A DNA stretch of 64,000 nt from CAZMGB01 sp964565775 (GTDB taxonomy: Bacteria > Chloroflexota > Dehalococcoidia > DSTF01 > JALHUB01). A model generated the notes under the pieces. That model was not told the origin of the DNA. It did not search any database and was given only the letters and a program-made list of their open reading frames with translations. Positions 1 through 8,599 of this stretch are shown piece by piece. The stretch's first letter is position 1; each line of letters starts with the position of its first letter. Position numbers and translations under genes: made by a program. Where the stretch lies: positions 53,127 to 117,126 of the forward strand of contig CAZMGB010000011.1 of NCBI GenBank assembly GCA_964565775.1, given 5' to 3'.

Positions 1-1851
1 GCCACACCTCCAACGCCATCTCCCGCCCCCGCCGTCACCTCACCGACGCCCACCTCCGGCACGATGCTGGCCCAGGCGATCCCGACGCCGCCCTCACGAG
101 ACCTCATTGACCTAGCGCGGCGCCTCGGCCGGTTTGAGGGCGAGGTCCCGACTCAAGTCAATTCCACCCCTCCGGACTATCGCCTGGGCCAACGCCAGGA
201 CTTCATCATTCTTCAGCTCCCTTCTTTCGGTGAGTGGGAGACGGCCCCGCCTCGCACGGAGACGGTCTCGGCGGTGCTCCGGCAAATAACGCCCCACGCC
301 TACTTCTACGTCCAGGACGGGATCGAGGTCTCCGACTCGGATCTCGGGCAAGCGGGGCGCGATCTAGAGGAGATCTACCCCCGGCTGACGGAGGTCTTCG
401 GCCACGAGCGCAGTCCCGGCATCGACGACGACACCCACATCACCATCCTGAACGCCCAGATCGACAACATCGGTGGCTACTTCTCGTCCGACGACGAGCT
501 GCCCAGGTCGGTGGCCCCCCTCAGCAACGAGCGCGAGATGGTGTACCTCGGCCCCTCGATAGGCCTTCCCGGTACCCCCAGCTACACCGCCGTCCTCGCC
601 CACGAGCTTCAGCACCTCTTCCAGTTCAACGCCGATGAGGACGAAGAGGTGTGGGTGAACGAGGGGCTCTCGGAGGTCGCCGGCGGCATGGTCTCCGGCA
701 GCAGCTCAGAGGGGCCCGCCTTCCTGGACCAGCCCGACACGCAGCTCAACGCCTGGAGCGACGGGGCCGATGTCTCCCGCCACTACGGCGCCAGCGATCT
801 CTTCTTCCGCTATCTCGCCGAGCGCACGGGCAGCCCTGCCGGTCCGGCAGGCGGGCCCGAGAGCCTGCGCGACTTCGCAGCGAGGCCCGAGGACGGCATC
901 GCCGGAATAAGGGCGTTCCTGAAGGGAGAGAAGGCGGGCTTCACCTTCGAGGAGCTATTCGCCGACTGGGTCGTCGCCGACTATCTGGACCACTACGACG
1001 AGCTCGAGGCGACCGCCGCGCCTTCGGCCACCCTCGACGAAGCCGGCGCGGGCAGCGACAGCGTACACCAGTTCGCCGCCGACTACATAGAGGTGGAGCT
1101 GAGCGGCGGCGACGCCGTGTTCGACTTCAATGGAGACACCGAAACCCCCGTCCTGCCTAACGAGCCCCACGGCGGCAGCGGCCAGTGGTGGGCCAACCGC
1201 GGCGACGCCATCGACACGACCCTCACCCGCGAGATCGACCTGTCGGGCCTGTCGAGCGCCACGCTGACCTTCTGGACGTGGTATGACATCGAGCGCTGGT
1301 ACGACTACGCCTACGTGGAGGCTTCGGCGGACGGCGGCCAAACGTGGACCATCCTGCGTGGCAGTCACAGCACGGACGAGAACCCCGTGGCCCAGGCCTA
1401 CGGGCCGGCCTACACGGGCATGAGCGGCGGCGGTTCGGAGCCCGTCTGGGTGCAGGAGTCCGTCGACCTGACGCCCTTCGCCGGGAGCCGCGTTCTGCTG
1501 CGCTTCGAGTACGTCACCGACGGCGGCCTGAACGAGCCGGGCTGGGCCATCGACGACATCTCCGTCCCTGAGCTGGGCCTCTTCGACGACGCGGAAAGTG
1601 ACGGCGACTGGGCGAGCAACGGCTTCGTTCGCCTCGACGAGCCGCTGCGCCAGCAGTTCATCCTCCGGCTCATCGAGATCGGCGACGAGACGAAGGTCAC
1701 GGATGTGGCTCTCGACGAGGAGAACCACGCGGAGGTGCGGCTAACGGGCTTCGGGGACGGGCTGCGCAAGGCAGTGCTGGTCATCGCTGGCGCCACGGAG
1801 GGCACGACAGAGCCCGCCCAGTACAGCTACTCACTCCGCGCGCTCCCCTAG
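1..1851 (+). CDS. Secreted zinc metallopeptidase with MAM-like domain (5' partial)
   Basis: The frame is open to base 1 and begins with a Pro/Thr-rich stretch typical of a linker after a signal peptide, so the real start lies left of the window; the first in-window ATG is at 64. The zinc motif HELQH (about residues 179-183 from that ATG) is followed by WVNEGLSE, matching the HExxH...E metal-binding arrangement of gluzincin-type peptidases. The C-terminal half has a beta-rich segment with WWANRGD, ADGGQTW and GWAIDDI, as seen in the MAM-like domains attached to immune-inhibitor-A (M6-like) peptidases. The protein is probably exported and degrades extracellular protein. A hairpin of GCTCCCC and its complement spans the stop codon. 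Its exact peptidase family is uncertain. Confidence 0.75.
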   Translation, partial: ATPPTPSPAPAVTSPTPTSGTMLAQAIPTPPSRDLIDLARRLGRFEGEVPTQVNSTPPDYRLGQRQDFIILQLPSFGEWETAPPRTETVSAVLRQITPHAYFYVQDGIEVSDSDLGQAGRDLEEIYPRLTEVFGHERSPGIDDDTHITILNAQIDNIGGYFSSDDELPRSVAPLSNEREMVYLGPSIGLPGTPSYTAVLAHELQHLFQFNADEDEEVWVNEGLSEVAGGMVSGSSSEGPAFLDQPDTQLNAWSDGADVSRHYGASDLFFRYLAERTGSPAGPAGGPESLRDFAARPEDGIAGIRAFLKGEKAGFTFEELFADWVVADYLDHYDELEATAAPSATLDEAGAGSDSVHQFAADYIEVELSGGDAVFDFNGDTETPVLPNEPHGGSGQWWANRGDAIDTTLTREIDLSGLSSATLTFWTWYDIERWYDYAYVEASADGGQTWTILRGSHSTDENPVAQAYGPAYTGMSGGGSEPVWVQESVDLTPFAGSRVLLRFEYVTDGGLNEPGWAIDDISVPELGLFDDAESDGDWASNGFVRLDEPLRQQFILRLIEIGDETKVTDVALDEENHAEVRLTGFGDGLRKAVLVIAGATEGTTEPAQYSYSLRALP

Positions 1852-1907
1852 GAGGGGGAGCCCGTGGCCCACGAAACCCGCTGGACGGCGCTCCCAGCAC
1901 GGTCACG

Positions 1908-2693
1908 CTACTGCGCGAACGCCGTCCAGGTAAGAGGGCCAGTATCGCAGCGAGCGACGACTCGCGACGTCGCAAAGTCAATCTGGTCGTCATAGAACTG
2001 TGCTACGCCTTCAGCCTTCGTCCCGGACGTGAAGCGCCCCGACACCTCGTCCAGTCGACCGACAGTCCGGCTCTCACCGCCCCCGAACGAGAATGCGTTA
2101 TCGACGATAGGAACCGGGGGACCACCAGTGATTTGCACGTCCCCCTCAGAAGATGTCTTCACAAGACCCGACGGGGTCCCCTCGGGCTTGCAGGTTAGCT
2201 TCTTGCCATAGCTCAACTCCGATATCCCGGTCCCGTCCGCCGTCACGACGAACTCGAACAGCTTGCCCTGAGACGTTGTCCCCGTGTACGTGGCCCCGGG
2301 AATTGCCAGCGCGGCTAACGCGGGAGGCGGTGAAACTGCCTGCGCGGGTGCTGGTACTAGCGTTGTAGCTGTAGCTGGTACTGCCGTCGGAATGCAGTTG
2401 TCGAGATACCACTGCCGCTCGGCGGGTGAGCGGTATTCCGTACCGCTGATCTCCGCACAGTTCGCCCTGTCGGGTAGCGGGGTGGGTGGTGGCCGGGATT
2501 CGGGCTCAAGCTGAGGCGGCGTCGGCGCCAGAGCAGGCGTTGCCGTAGCCTGGGGCGTTTCCGCCGGTTGGGTCGTTGCCGTGGCAGGGAATCGGGTAGG
2601 TGTCACCACCACTACCCTCTCGACTTCCCTTGTGCAAGCGACCGCAGAAAGCAGCAGTGCCAGCAGCAGAGACGTGGCCGCGACGCGCTTCAT
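1908..2693 (-). CDS. Lipoprotein, unknown function
   Basis: 261-aa predicted lipoprotein. The start is the ATG of MKRVAATS, nine bases after GGAGG; a longer frame upstream has no such support. A hydrophobic stretch ends in LLSAVAC, so Cys is the likely lipidated residue. A low-complexity Pro/Thr/Ala linker (about residues 30-70) precedes a short segment with two Cys and a C-terminal beta-rich domain with SFGGGESRTVG and SGRFTSGTKAEG. The tail looks like a small ligand- or wall-associated fold I do not recognise. After the lipobox it has TREVERVVVVTPT, almost the same as the neighbouring upstream lipoprotein (TEEVGRVLVVTPT), so the leaders are duplicates while the C-terminal domains differ. 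Confidence 0.7.
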   Translation of the reverse strand: MKRVAATSLLLALLLSAVACTREVERVVVVTPTRFPATATTQPAETPQATATPALAPTPPQLEPESRPPPTPLPDRANCAEISGTEYRSPAERQWYLDNCIPTAVPATATTLVPAPAQAVSPPPALAALAIPGATYTGTTSQGKLFEFVVTADGTGISELSYGKKLTCKPEGTPSGLVKTSSEGDVQITGGPPVPIVDNAFSFGGGESRTVGRLDEVSGRFTSGTKAEGVAQFYDDQIDFATSRVVARCDTGPLTWTAFAQ

Positions 2694-2772
2694 TATGGAG
2701 CCTCCTTCCACCATACTATCCGGCTCAGCCCTGCCGCCTTGTGCACATTTGTATGTCATGGTCCTGCCATGC

Positions 2773-3321
2773 TCAGGACGACGGCGTTGCCGTGGCTGCG
2801 GCGGACGGCGTGGGCAAGACGATCGGGTCGTTCCCCGCCGTGTGCAGAGTGAACCCTTCAGCAGGTTCAGGCAGTGTGAACACCAACTCAAGGAAGGAGA
2901 GCCCTTGGGGGGTGACAGTGAAGGCTGAGCTGGCGCACTCTCCCCTCGTCCCATCGGGTGTCGCCACATACGTGGCCTCGCACAGGGACTCCAGCTTGTC
3001 TTGGTGATCCCCGTTCGCCCCTTCCACGACGTTGAACTTGACCACAAGCAGCTTGTAGCCTCTCTTTGCTTTCCTGCACCCGTAGAACCTGCAGTACTTG
3101 TCTACGACCTCGGCGGCACCGACCTCGAGCGTGCCGAAAGCCGTATCGATCGCAGGATAGCGCACCGTCGACTCGAGCGTGGGCGCCGCAGTCGGCTGCG
3201 CGATTCCCGTCGCGGGTGATTGAGTGGGTGTAACCACCAGTACCCTCCCGACCTCCTCTGTGCAGGCGGGTAGGGAAAGCAGAAGTGCCAGGAAGGCAGG
3301 AAGAGACGTGAGCCGCTTCAT
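2773..3321 (-). CDS. Lipoprotein, DUF4352-like
   Basis: 182-aa predicted lipoprotein, 79 bp upstream of the previous one on the same strand. GGAGGTG lies seven bases before the ATG. The leader MKRLTSLPAFLALLLSLPAC ends in a lipobox. The mature part has a Thr/Pro linker and then a domain with RGYKLLVVKFNVVEG, the type of core strand found in DUF4352/telomeric-repeat-like immunoglobulin-fold lipoproteins; this family call is tentative. Four Cys in the domain (KYCRFYGCR, ESLCEA, GECASS) could form disulphides outside the cell. Its leader is a near copy of that of the next gene downstream. Confidence 0.7.
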   Translation of the reverse strand: MKRLTSLPAFLALLLSLPACTEEVGRVLVVTPTQSPATGIAQPTAAPTLESTVRYPAIDTAFGTLEVGAAEVVDKYCRFYGCRKAKRGYKLLVVKFNVVEGANGDHQDKLESLCEATYVATPDGTRGECASSAFTVTPQGLSFLELVFTLPEPAEGFTLHTAGNDPIVLPTPSAAATATPSS

Positions 3322-3397
3322 ATTGCACCTCCGCGTCTACTGGGACTGCTCGAGGACAGACCCCCGAAGTCAGAAGTTCCGAAGTGTCAACCTCCTG

Positions 3398-4306
3398 CTA
3401 TTGACCCGTGTAGGCTCTCACCGACTGGTCGATGAAGTCCGCGAACAGGGGAGCGATGGTCTGGTTCGCCAGCTCGTTCGGGTGCGCATCGTACGGGTCC
3501 GACTGGTATTCGGTCCGTAGCGTGTTCGTCGACGGGTCCGCCAGCAGGTCGAAGAAGTTGAACGTGAAGACGTTCGCATGCCCGCTCAGGTATTCGTCCG
3601 ACGCCAGCCAGTCGGTGAACGCACGCGCCCTCGCCGCCTCCTGCGCGTCGGTGCTGGCGGGCACCTGAGGAGGCTCCGTCACGACTATGAAGATCTTCTC
3701 CGGATACTCGTCCATCCGGTCCCGGATCGACAGGTAGTACGACTTGTACTCCGCCAACTGCTCGTCGCTCCCGATGTTGCTCACCGGAAAGCACGACTTG
3801 AACGCGATGACGTCGTACTCCATCAGGTGGCTGAACGTGTTGTCCGGCGGGTCGTCCAGCGGCTGCGCAAAGATGTTGGCGTAGCCGTCAGGGTCCGTGT
3901 TGTCGTCGGGGACATCGAAGTTCGTGCCCGTCCACGTGCCGTCCGCCAGCACCAGCCCATCTCCGTTGTAGCCGTGGTCGTAGAACTCGTAGCCCAGGTC
4001 GGTCAAGAGCTGGCGCAAGCCCCCCTGCTCGATCAGGCCGGCGCCGACGGAGTGGTGCAGGAACATGACACGGGTGAAGCCGCCCGTCTCAGAGGGCGCT
4101 GGAGCGGTCGCTTCCGCCTGCTGCCCCTCGTCTGCCGCCTCCGTCTCCTCTACGACTGCCTCCTCGGCCGGCGCCTCGGTTGGGACGGTCACCTCGGTCT
4201 CGGAGGGAGGGGCGGCGGCCTGCTCTTCCTCCCCGCCGCCGCAGGCGACCGCCAGCAACGCCACTACCAGGGCGAGCCCTGCCACTGCGATCGTGAGCCG
4301 CTTCAT
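3398..4306 (-). CDS. SGNH/GDSL-like hydrolase lipoprotein
   Basis: 302-aa predicted lipoprotein. An in-frame GTG sits immediately before the ATG, but the ATG is better spaced from AAGGAGGTG. The signal peptide ends in LLAVACGGG, followed by a long Glu/Ala/Pro/Thr linker (about residues 25-75). The folded part begins FTRVMFLHHSVGAGL, where the Ser fits block I of the SGNH fold, and ends with SDPYDAHPNELAN, the DxxH block V that supplies the catalytic Asp and His. It is therefore probably an esterase, deacetylase or related hydrolase on the outer face of the membrane, acting on an unknown substrate. Expression is likely from the promoter at 4356-4361, shared in design with three other leader genes. 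Confidence 0.72.
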   Translation of the reverse strand: MKRLTIAVAGLALVVALLAVACGGGEEEQAAAPPSETEVTVPTEAPAEEAVVEETEAADEGQQAEATAPAPSETGGFTRVMFLHHSVGAGLIEQGGLRQLLTDLGYEFYDHGYNGDGLVLADGTWTGTNFDVPDDNTDPDGYANIFAQPLDDPPDNTFSHLMEYDVIAFKSCFPVSNIGSDEQLAEYKSYYLSIRDRMDEYPEKIFIVVTEPPQVPASTDAQEAARARAFTDWLASDEYLSGHANVFTFNFFDLLADPSTNTLRTEYQSDPYDAHPNELANQTIAPLFADFIDQSVRAYTGQ

Positions 4307-4355
4307 CACGCACCTCCTTGTCGCCTCTGGGGTCGCTTCTGGGGAACCCGGCAGG

Positions 4356-4361
4356 ATTATA
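4356..4361 (-). promoter_or_regulatory. -10 box of shared leader-gene promoter (copy 1)
   Basis: Reads GTGTATAAT on the minus strand, about 50 bases before the SGNH-like lipoprotein start. No consensus -35 is visible. Immediately upstream, ACACC and GGTGT form an imperfect dyad (4361-4380) that could be an operator or replace the -35. Copies occur at 6016, 8451 and 10636. Confidence 0.6.
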
Positions 4362-4447
4362 CACCGGTCGCACCGGGTGTGAGCAGAGCCGGATCAGGAC
4401 GAGCAAGCCGGTGCGACGCAGCTCGCAGCCGCCGCCCCGTCCGCAGC

Positions 4448-4657
4448 CTACAGGTGCGCCGTCTCGGCCTCGAAGGTGGCTGCCACCGCAGCCTGGTAGC
4501 GCTGCAACGCGGCGCCCCGCTCTTCCATCAGGCGATCCACACGGGTCCAGTCGTCGATGCCGTCGACCGATAGCGTCAGGCGGAACAGCTCGTCCTCGAT
4601 GCGGTCGTAGGCGTCCATCGCCTCGGCAAGGCTCTTACTGACTTCCTCGCCGGACAT
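4448..4657 (-). CDS. Small hypothetical protein, helical
   Basis: 69-aa protein starting MSGEEVSKSL, with GGAGG correctly placed before the ATG. It is acidic and predicted to be helical (EAMDAYDRIEDELFRLTLS, then LMEERGAALQRYQAAVAA), reminiscent of small FlgN/FliT-like or coiled-coil adaptor proteins, but no family can be assigned. It lies alone between two lipoprotein genes on the same strand. The clear ribosome site and amphipathic repeats argue that it is coding. Confidence 0.55.
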   Translation of the reverse strand: MSGEEVSKSLAEAMDAYDRIEDELFRLTLSVDGIDDWTRVDRLMEERGAALQRYQAAVAATFEAETAHL

Positions 4658-4737
4658 GCACGGCCTCCGGACCAGGGCCGGGACAGGACGGCAAGCCCCC
4701 AAACGCGCAACGACGCGTCACGGCCAGGCGCTGCATC

Positions 4738-5680
4738 CTAGCTCCCGATCTTCTGCAGCATCTCCTGGAGGGACGGTATGTCGACGGGCTCGCCGTAGCC
4801 GAAGAAGTCCATAGTCACGCCCATGCTGTAGTCCTCGCCGAGCGCCTGGCCCTCCATGTGAAACTCGACTCTCCTCGGGAGCTTGTCGCTCTCCCCCAGC
4901 CACACGTCCATGGGGGCCTTCCCCGACAGGTCAACCATGCCGCCGGTGTCGCCAAGCAGCTCGGAGAAGCCCTCCCCCCAGGACGTCCGACGCCTGCTCC
5001 ATCGCCTTCGCCAGATCGATCTCGTAGCTGACGTGCACGGTCTTCACACCGTCGATGACCTCACCCTCGTCCAGACTCAGGTTTTCGAGCAGGCTCAAGT
5101 CAGGTGTGGACACGCTCCCCATGCCCATCATGGACTCGACGTCGAACGGCAGGACCTCTCCCAACGGCAGCTCCTCCCAGTCAGCGCCACCGAGCCTCAT
5201 GAACATGCGGCCCTCGGTCATCACTATCTCGGATGGCGAGGGGCCGACTTGCGTGCTGATGTACATCTCGCCCGGCGGACGGAATGCGTACTCGGCCGTC
5301 ATCGACATTGCCATCCCGGTCATGTTGATCTCGCTGTCCATGCGTCCGCGAAAGCTCTCGACGGCCATTTGCGCCTCAGAGGACTGCTCGAGGAGCGAGA
5401 TGAGCTCATCCTCCACTACGGGCTGTCCTTGCTGGGTGGCGACGGGCCCGGCCCCATCCTCCCCATCCGCCGTCTCTGCGTCCCCGGTCGCAACCGGTGT
5501 CGCCTCCTGCTTCTGCTCGTCCTTGGCCACCGCCACTGTTTCCTGAGTAGCAACGGGCGCGGCCTGCGCATCCAGCTCGACCCCGGCCGAAGTGCCCTCG
5601 TCGGCGCTGCTGCCCGAGCACGCGACCAGCAGTCCTGCCGTCGCCACGACGACCACCAGCGTAGAGAACAGTCGTTTCAT
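4738..5680 (-). pseudogene. LppX/LolA-like lipoprotein, broken by one frameshift
   Basis: The gene starts MKRLFSTLVVV at 5680 (GGGAGG before the ATG), has lipobox GLLVAC, an Ala/Glu/Thr linker, and a domain with MYISTQVGPSP, EGRMFMRLGG and KTVHVSYEIDL, as in LppX/LprG or DUF6612-type lipid-carrier lipoproteins. Within a run of six C at 4974-4979 the frame is lost. Removing one base restores continuous sequence: ...SDVLGEGFSELLGDTGG then MVDLSGKAPMDVWLGE and on to the stop at 4738. The joined protein would be about 313 aa with a complete fold. The cause is either a homopolymer error in the assembly or a very recent null or phase-variable allele; the downstream part is too well preserved for an old pseudogene. 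Confidence 0.75.
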
Positions 5681-5859
5681 GTTGCCCTCCCTTCTGAGGG
5701 CATATTCGGCCGCGCCTGCCGATCTCTGGTGCGCGCAGCTCTTGCGCGACCGCCTGCGCAAGGCGGCGGCTTAGCAGCCCGCTCACGAGCGGGCTCAGTC
5801 ACGCAAATGGCCTATCGAGGGCGCCAGGGGCGGCCGGTCGAAGGGGATGAGTACTCGCG

Positions 5860-5970
5860 TCAGTAGTCGGCGCCGCCCTCAGGCGAGCCGCCGCACGCTT
5901 GCTGTCCACGCTTCCTCATGATGCCCAGCACCAGGAGGAGGCCCAGTGCTGCAATGATCAGTCGCTTCAT
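5860..5970 (-). CDS. Leader-peptide mini-ORF (MKRL family remnant)
   Basis: 36-aa frame: MKRLIIAALGLLLVLGIM followed by RKRGQQACGGSPEGGADY. The promoter (6016-6021), GAGGTGG ribosome site and first ~16 codons match those of the chagasin-like gene (8405) and the other leader genes, but no mature domain follows. It may be a decayed member whose body has been deleted, or a small single-span membrane peptide with a basic cytoplasmic tail. The Cys lies after the charged segment rather than at a lipobox. Confidence 0.4.
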   Translation of the reverse strand: MKRLIIAALGLLLVLGIMRKRGQQACGGSPEGGADY

Positions 5971-6015
5971 GATCCACCTCGGTTTGTGAGGACTCTTGAC
6001 GTTGGAGACGGCTGC

Positions 6016-6021
6016 ATTATA
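6016..6021 (-). promoter_or_regulatory. -10 box of shared leader-gene promoter (copy 2)
   Basis: GGTGTATAATGCAGCCGTCT on the minus strand; the segment from TATAATGC to TCTCCAACG is nearly the same as copy 3 upstream of the chagasin-like gene. CACCGG and CCGGTG (6022-6041) make an inverted repeat just upstream of the -10. Confidence 0.6.
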
Positions 6022-6315
6022 CACCGGCCACCTCACCGGTGGGCAGCGGCTGGCCACGAGGACTAGGCCAGCGCGTCTCTGGCCCATAGCGAATCGTCCG
6101 TCGGGCTGTCGGCTAGGAAGGGGTTGCCCCAATTGAAGTCCGACGACGATGGTGATAGGCTCACCACGCTCGCCACCAGATACCCAGCTCGCTTCGGGTG
6201 GCCCCAGTCTTCGCTAGCGCGAGGGAATGAAGGCGGCATATGTCTGGGACTTGCAGGGGCCGACACGGGTCAATGTGGTAGAATTGGAGGCTGGCGGGGC
6301 TCGGAGGTCGAAGAA

Positions 6316-7623
6316 ATGCGAATCGGCAATCCCCTGTACTCCTTCTACAATCGAAGGCTCCAAGAGCAACTCCAGAAGGGACCGTTGCCCCGTCACTTGG
6401 GCGTGATCCTCGACGGCAACCGCCGATTCGCGCGGCAGATGGGGTATGATGATGCGTCCGACGGGTACAGGGCAGGAGGAAAGAAGATCGATGAACTCCT
6501 CGAATGGTGCGCGGAGTTCAGAATCCCCGTCGTGACCCTGTGGCTTCTCTCCACTGACAACTTGCGCCGCGATCCGACCGAGACTTGCGCGCTTCTCTCC
6601 GTCATCGAAGCGAAGATCGTCCAGCTTACCTACTCGCCCACCACCTACGAGCGGCGATATCGGATCCGCGTCCTGGGTCGGCTGGATGCCCTGCCGCCTT
6701 CTACACGCATGGCTATCCGAGAGGCGGAGGAGCGGACCAGGGAGCACGACGGCGCTATCGTCAACCTCGCTATAGGCTACGGTGGTCGCGAGGAGATCAT
6801 CGACGCCGTCTGCGAGCTGATCCGGGCTGAGGCGCGGCGGGGTGAGCCGCTCGGCAACATTGTCGCTGCCCTCACGACCGAGGAGGTGGCGCGACACCTA
6901 TACACGGGGAATCTCCCCGACCCCGACCTAATCATCCGGACCAGCGGCGAGGTTAGGCTCAGCGGCTTCTTGCTCTGGCAGAGCGCTCACAGTGAGTTCT
7001 ACTTCTGCGATGCCTACTGGCCCGCGTTCCGCAAGGTCGACTTCTTGCGGGCCCTGCGTAGCTATCAACAGCGGCAGCGCCGCTTCGGGGGAGACGGGCT
7101 CCCTGAAGACAAGCTGACCGTCGAAGGAACGAGCGGCCGGAGCGTGGTCCATCGCTCGGAAAGTCCATGGCTCGCGGGTACCCGACTCTATACCGTTACA
7201 CTCACGGTGCAGTCGACCGGGGCGCCGGAGTTCATCGACATCACAGAGAGGGTCGAGGCAGTCCTAGCCAGCTCCGCAGTCCGGACGGGCGGGGTGTGGC
7301 TCTACTCGCGCCACACCAGCGCTGGGCTGACCATCAACGAGAATGAGCCTCTCCTGCTCCGCGACATGGCTCGCTCCCTCGACCGGCTCGCTCCTCCCCA
7401 CGACGAGTATGGTCACGACGATTTCTCGATCAGAACCGTCAACATGATGGATGACGAGACTCCGAACGGACATTCGCATTGTCAGCGGCTCGTCCTCAAC
7501 ACGTCCGAATTCATCCCAGTCCGAGAGGGCAGGCTGCAATTGGGCCTCTGGCAACGCGTATTCCTGGTCGAGCTTGACTGCGCGCGGGAGCGGCAGGTTC
7601 TCGTCCAGGTCTTCGGAGAGTAA
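6316..7623 (+). CDS. Fused cis-prenyltransferase (UppS-like) and YjbQ/UPF0047 protein
   Basis: 435 aa from the ATG of MRIGNPLYS, eight bases after GGAGG; the longer upstream frame lacks support. Residues ~25-255 are a cis-isoprenyl diphosphate synthase: VILDGNRRFAR (phosphate-binding Asp loop), GYRAGGKK, WLLSTDNLRRDP and RTSGEVRLSGFLLWQSA. The wording resembles the actinobacterial short- or medium-chain enzymes more than E. coli UppS. Residues ~290-435 are a complete YjbQ (UPF0047) domain with YSRHTSAGLTINENE and the metal-site histidines PNGHSHCQRL, ending ARERQVLVQVFGE. The first domain would make Z-polyprenyl diphosphate carrier lipid for the envelope; YjbQ has reported thiamin-phosphate-synthase-like activity but no settled role. 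The two normally occur as separate proteins. Confidence 0.85.
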   Translation: MRIGNPLYSFYNRRLQEQLQKGPLPRHLGVILDGNRRFARQMGYDDASDGYRAGGKKIDELLEWCAEFRIPVVTLWLLSTDNLRRDPTETCALLSVIEAKIVQLTYSPTTYERRYRIRVLGRLDALPPSTRMAIREAEERTREHDGAIVNLAIGYGGREEIIDAVCELIRAEARRGEPLGNIVAALTTEEVARHLYTGNLPDPDLIIRTSGEVRLSGFLLWQSAHSEFYFCDAYWPAFRKVDFLRALRSYQQRQRRFGGDGLPEDKLTVEGTSGRSVVHRSESPWLAGTRLYTVTLTVQSTGAPEFIDITERVEAVLASSAVRTGGVWLYSRHTSAGLTINENEPLLLRDMARSLDRLAPPHDEYGHDDFSIRTVNMMDDETPNGHSHCQRLVLNTSEFIPVREGRLQLGLWQRVFLVELDCARERQVLVQVFGE

Positions 7624-7727
7624 CGGGGAGGTCAATGAGCTTCCCCGACAAAGCGCTGTCGAGCCCTCTGACGCTGCGCTAGCATGAAGAGACCGCTCCA
7701 CGAGGTGCACCAGAGCCAGTCGGCGAG

Positions 7728-8405
7728 CTACTGGACGACGACAGTCACCTCGAAGGTCTTCTCGGGCGCCACACCTGTCTCCCACGGCCGATGGTAAACC
7801 AGCCTTAGCAGCGTCTGCCCCGAAGCGACAGCTTCGAAGCGAAAGGTGAACTTGCCGCCGGAGCCCACAACGCCGACAGGGTGGGGGTCGGGCACGTACT
7901 CCGGCTCGCCAAGCTGTTTGAGGACGGATGCATCGACGGCTTCCGTCTCCCAGGTGAAGCCGGTGGTCGGATTGCCGGCCAGCGTCACGTCTATAGTGTC
8001 GCCCACCCGCAGTTGGGCGGTACTGCCGCTGTCCTCTTCACTCAGTCCCAGTGCGCTTGGCGTGCGGACGCACAGCCATACCGCGTCCAGGAAGTCTACC
8101 GTCTTCAGGTCGCTGGCCGCTGCGGCTGCGGGGGAGAAACCGTCCCACTTGCCCAGGGCGGCGTCATGTCGCCACATCGCCTCGACGGCATCAGTAGGGG
8201 TCACTGCATCCACCACCGTCTGGCTCGACGTTGCGTCCGGGAAGGTGAGGCCGATGTTGTTACACCCTGGGTAGAGCTCAACGGTGCCGCCAGGGTCTGG
8301 CATCGTGATGCTTGCCACGGGCTGCGCCAGAATCGATGAGCCGTGGGCGGCCAGCACCCCTGCTACCAGGGCGAACCCCAGGACTGCGATGATGAGTCGC
8401 TTCAC
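7728..8405 (-). CDS. Chagasin-like (I42) cysteine-protease inhibitor, exported
   Basis: 225 aa from a GTG (VKRLIIAVLGFALVAGVLA) after GAGGTGC. The signal peptide has no lipobox Cys. Residues ~130-225 form an inhibitor I42 domain with its three binding loops: NPTTGFTWE, GSGGKFTFRFEA and VYHRPWE. Chagasins block papain-type cysteine proteases. The region between (~25-125) is a separate domain with ELYPGCNNIGLTFPD, which I recognise only as a motif seen in some chloroflexal secreted proteins. The leader and promoter match the shared cassette. Its likely role is to protect surface proteins from the cell's own or foreign proteases. Confidence 0.8.
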   Translation of the reverse strand: MKRLIIAVLGFALVAGVLAAHGSSILAQPVASITMPDPGGTVELYPGCNNIGLTFPDATSSQTVVDAVTPTDAVEAMWRHDAALGKWDGFSPAAAAASDLKTVDFLDAVWLCVRTPSALGLSEEDSGSTAQLRVGDTIDVTLAGNPTTGFTWETEAVDASVLKQLGEPEYVPDPHPVGVVGSGGKFTFRFEAVASGQTLLRLVYHRPWETGVAPEKTFEVTVVVQ

Positions 8406-8450
8406 GATGCACCTCGGTCTGTGAGAGTTCTTGCAGTTGGAGACGGCTGC

Positions 8451-8456
8451 ATTGTA
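8451..8456 (-). promoter_or_regulatory. -10 box of shared leader-gene promoter (copy 3)
   Basis: GTGTACAATGCAGCCGTCTC on the minus strand, the only copy with C in the -10 (TACAAT). CCCG...CGGG dyad bases lie directly upstream. Downstream spacing to the GTG start is about 45 bases, the same as in copies 2 and 4. Confidence 0.55.
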
Positions 8457-8599
8457 CACCCGCCCCATCACGGGCGACGCCGCTGGATGGCCCTACCCCG
8501 CGCAACAGAACCAGGCAGCAGGACGCTGGCCGATCCAGATCCCCTGGCTGTACCGTCCTAGACGGCCCGAGCGCCTCTACAGCGAGAACGGGCGTTTCT

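Noticed and set aside
6063..6266. Minus-strand 67-codon frame upstream of the fused prenyltransferase
   Set aside because: No start signal and no recognisable composition; it overlaps the leader region of the plus-strand gene.
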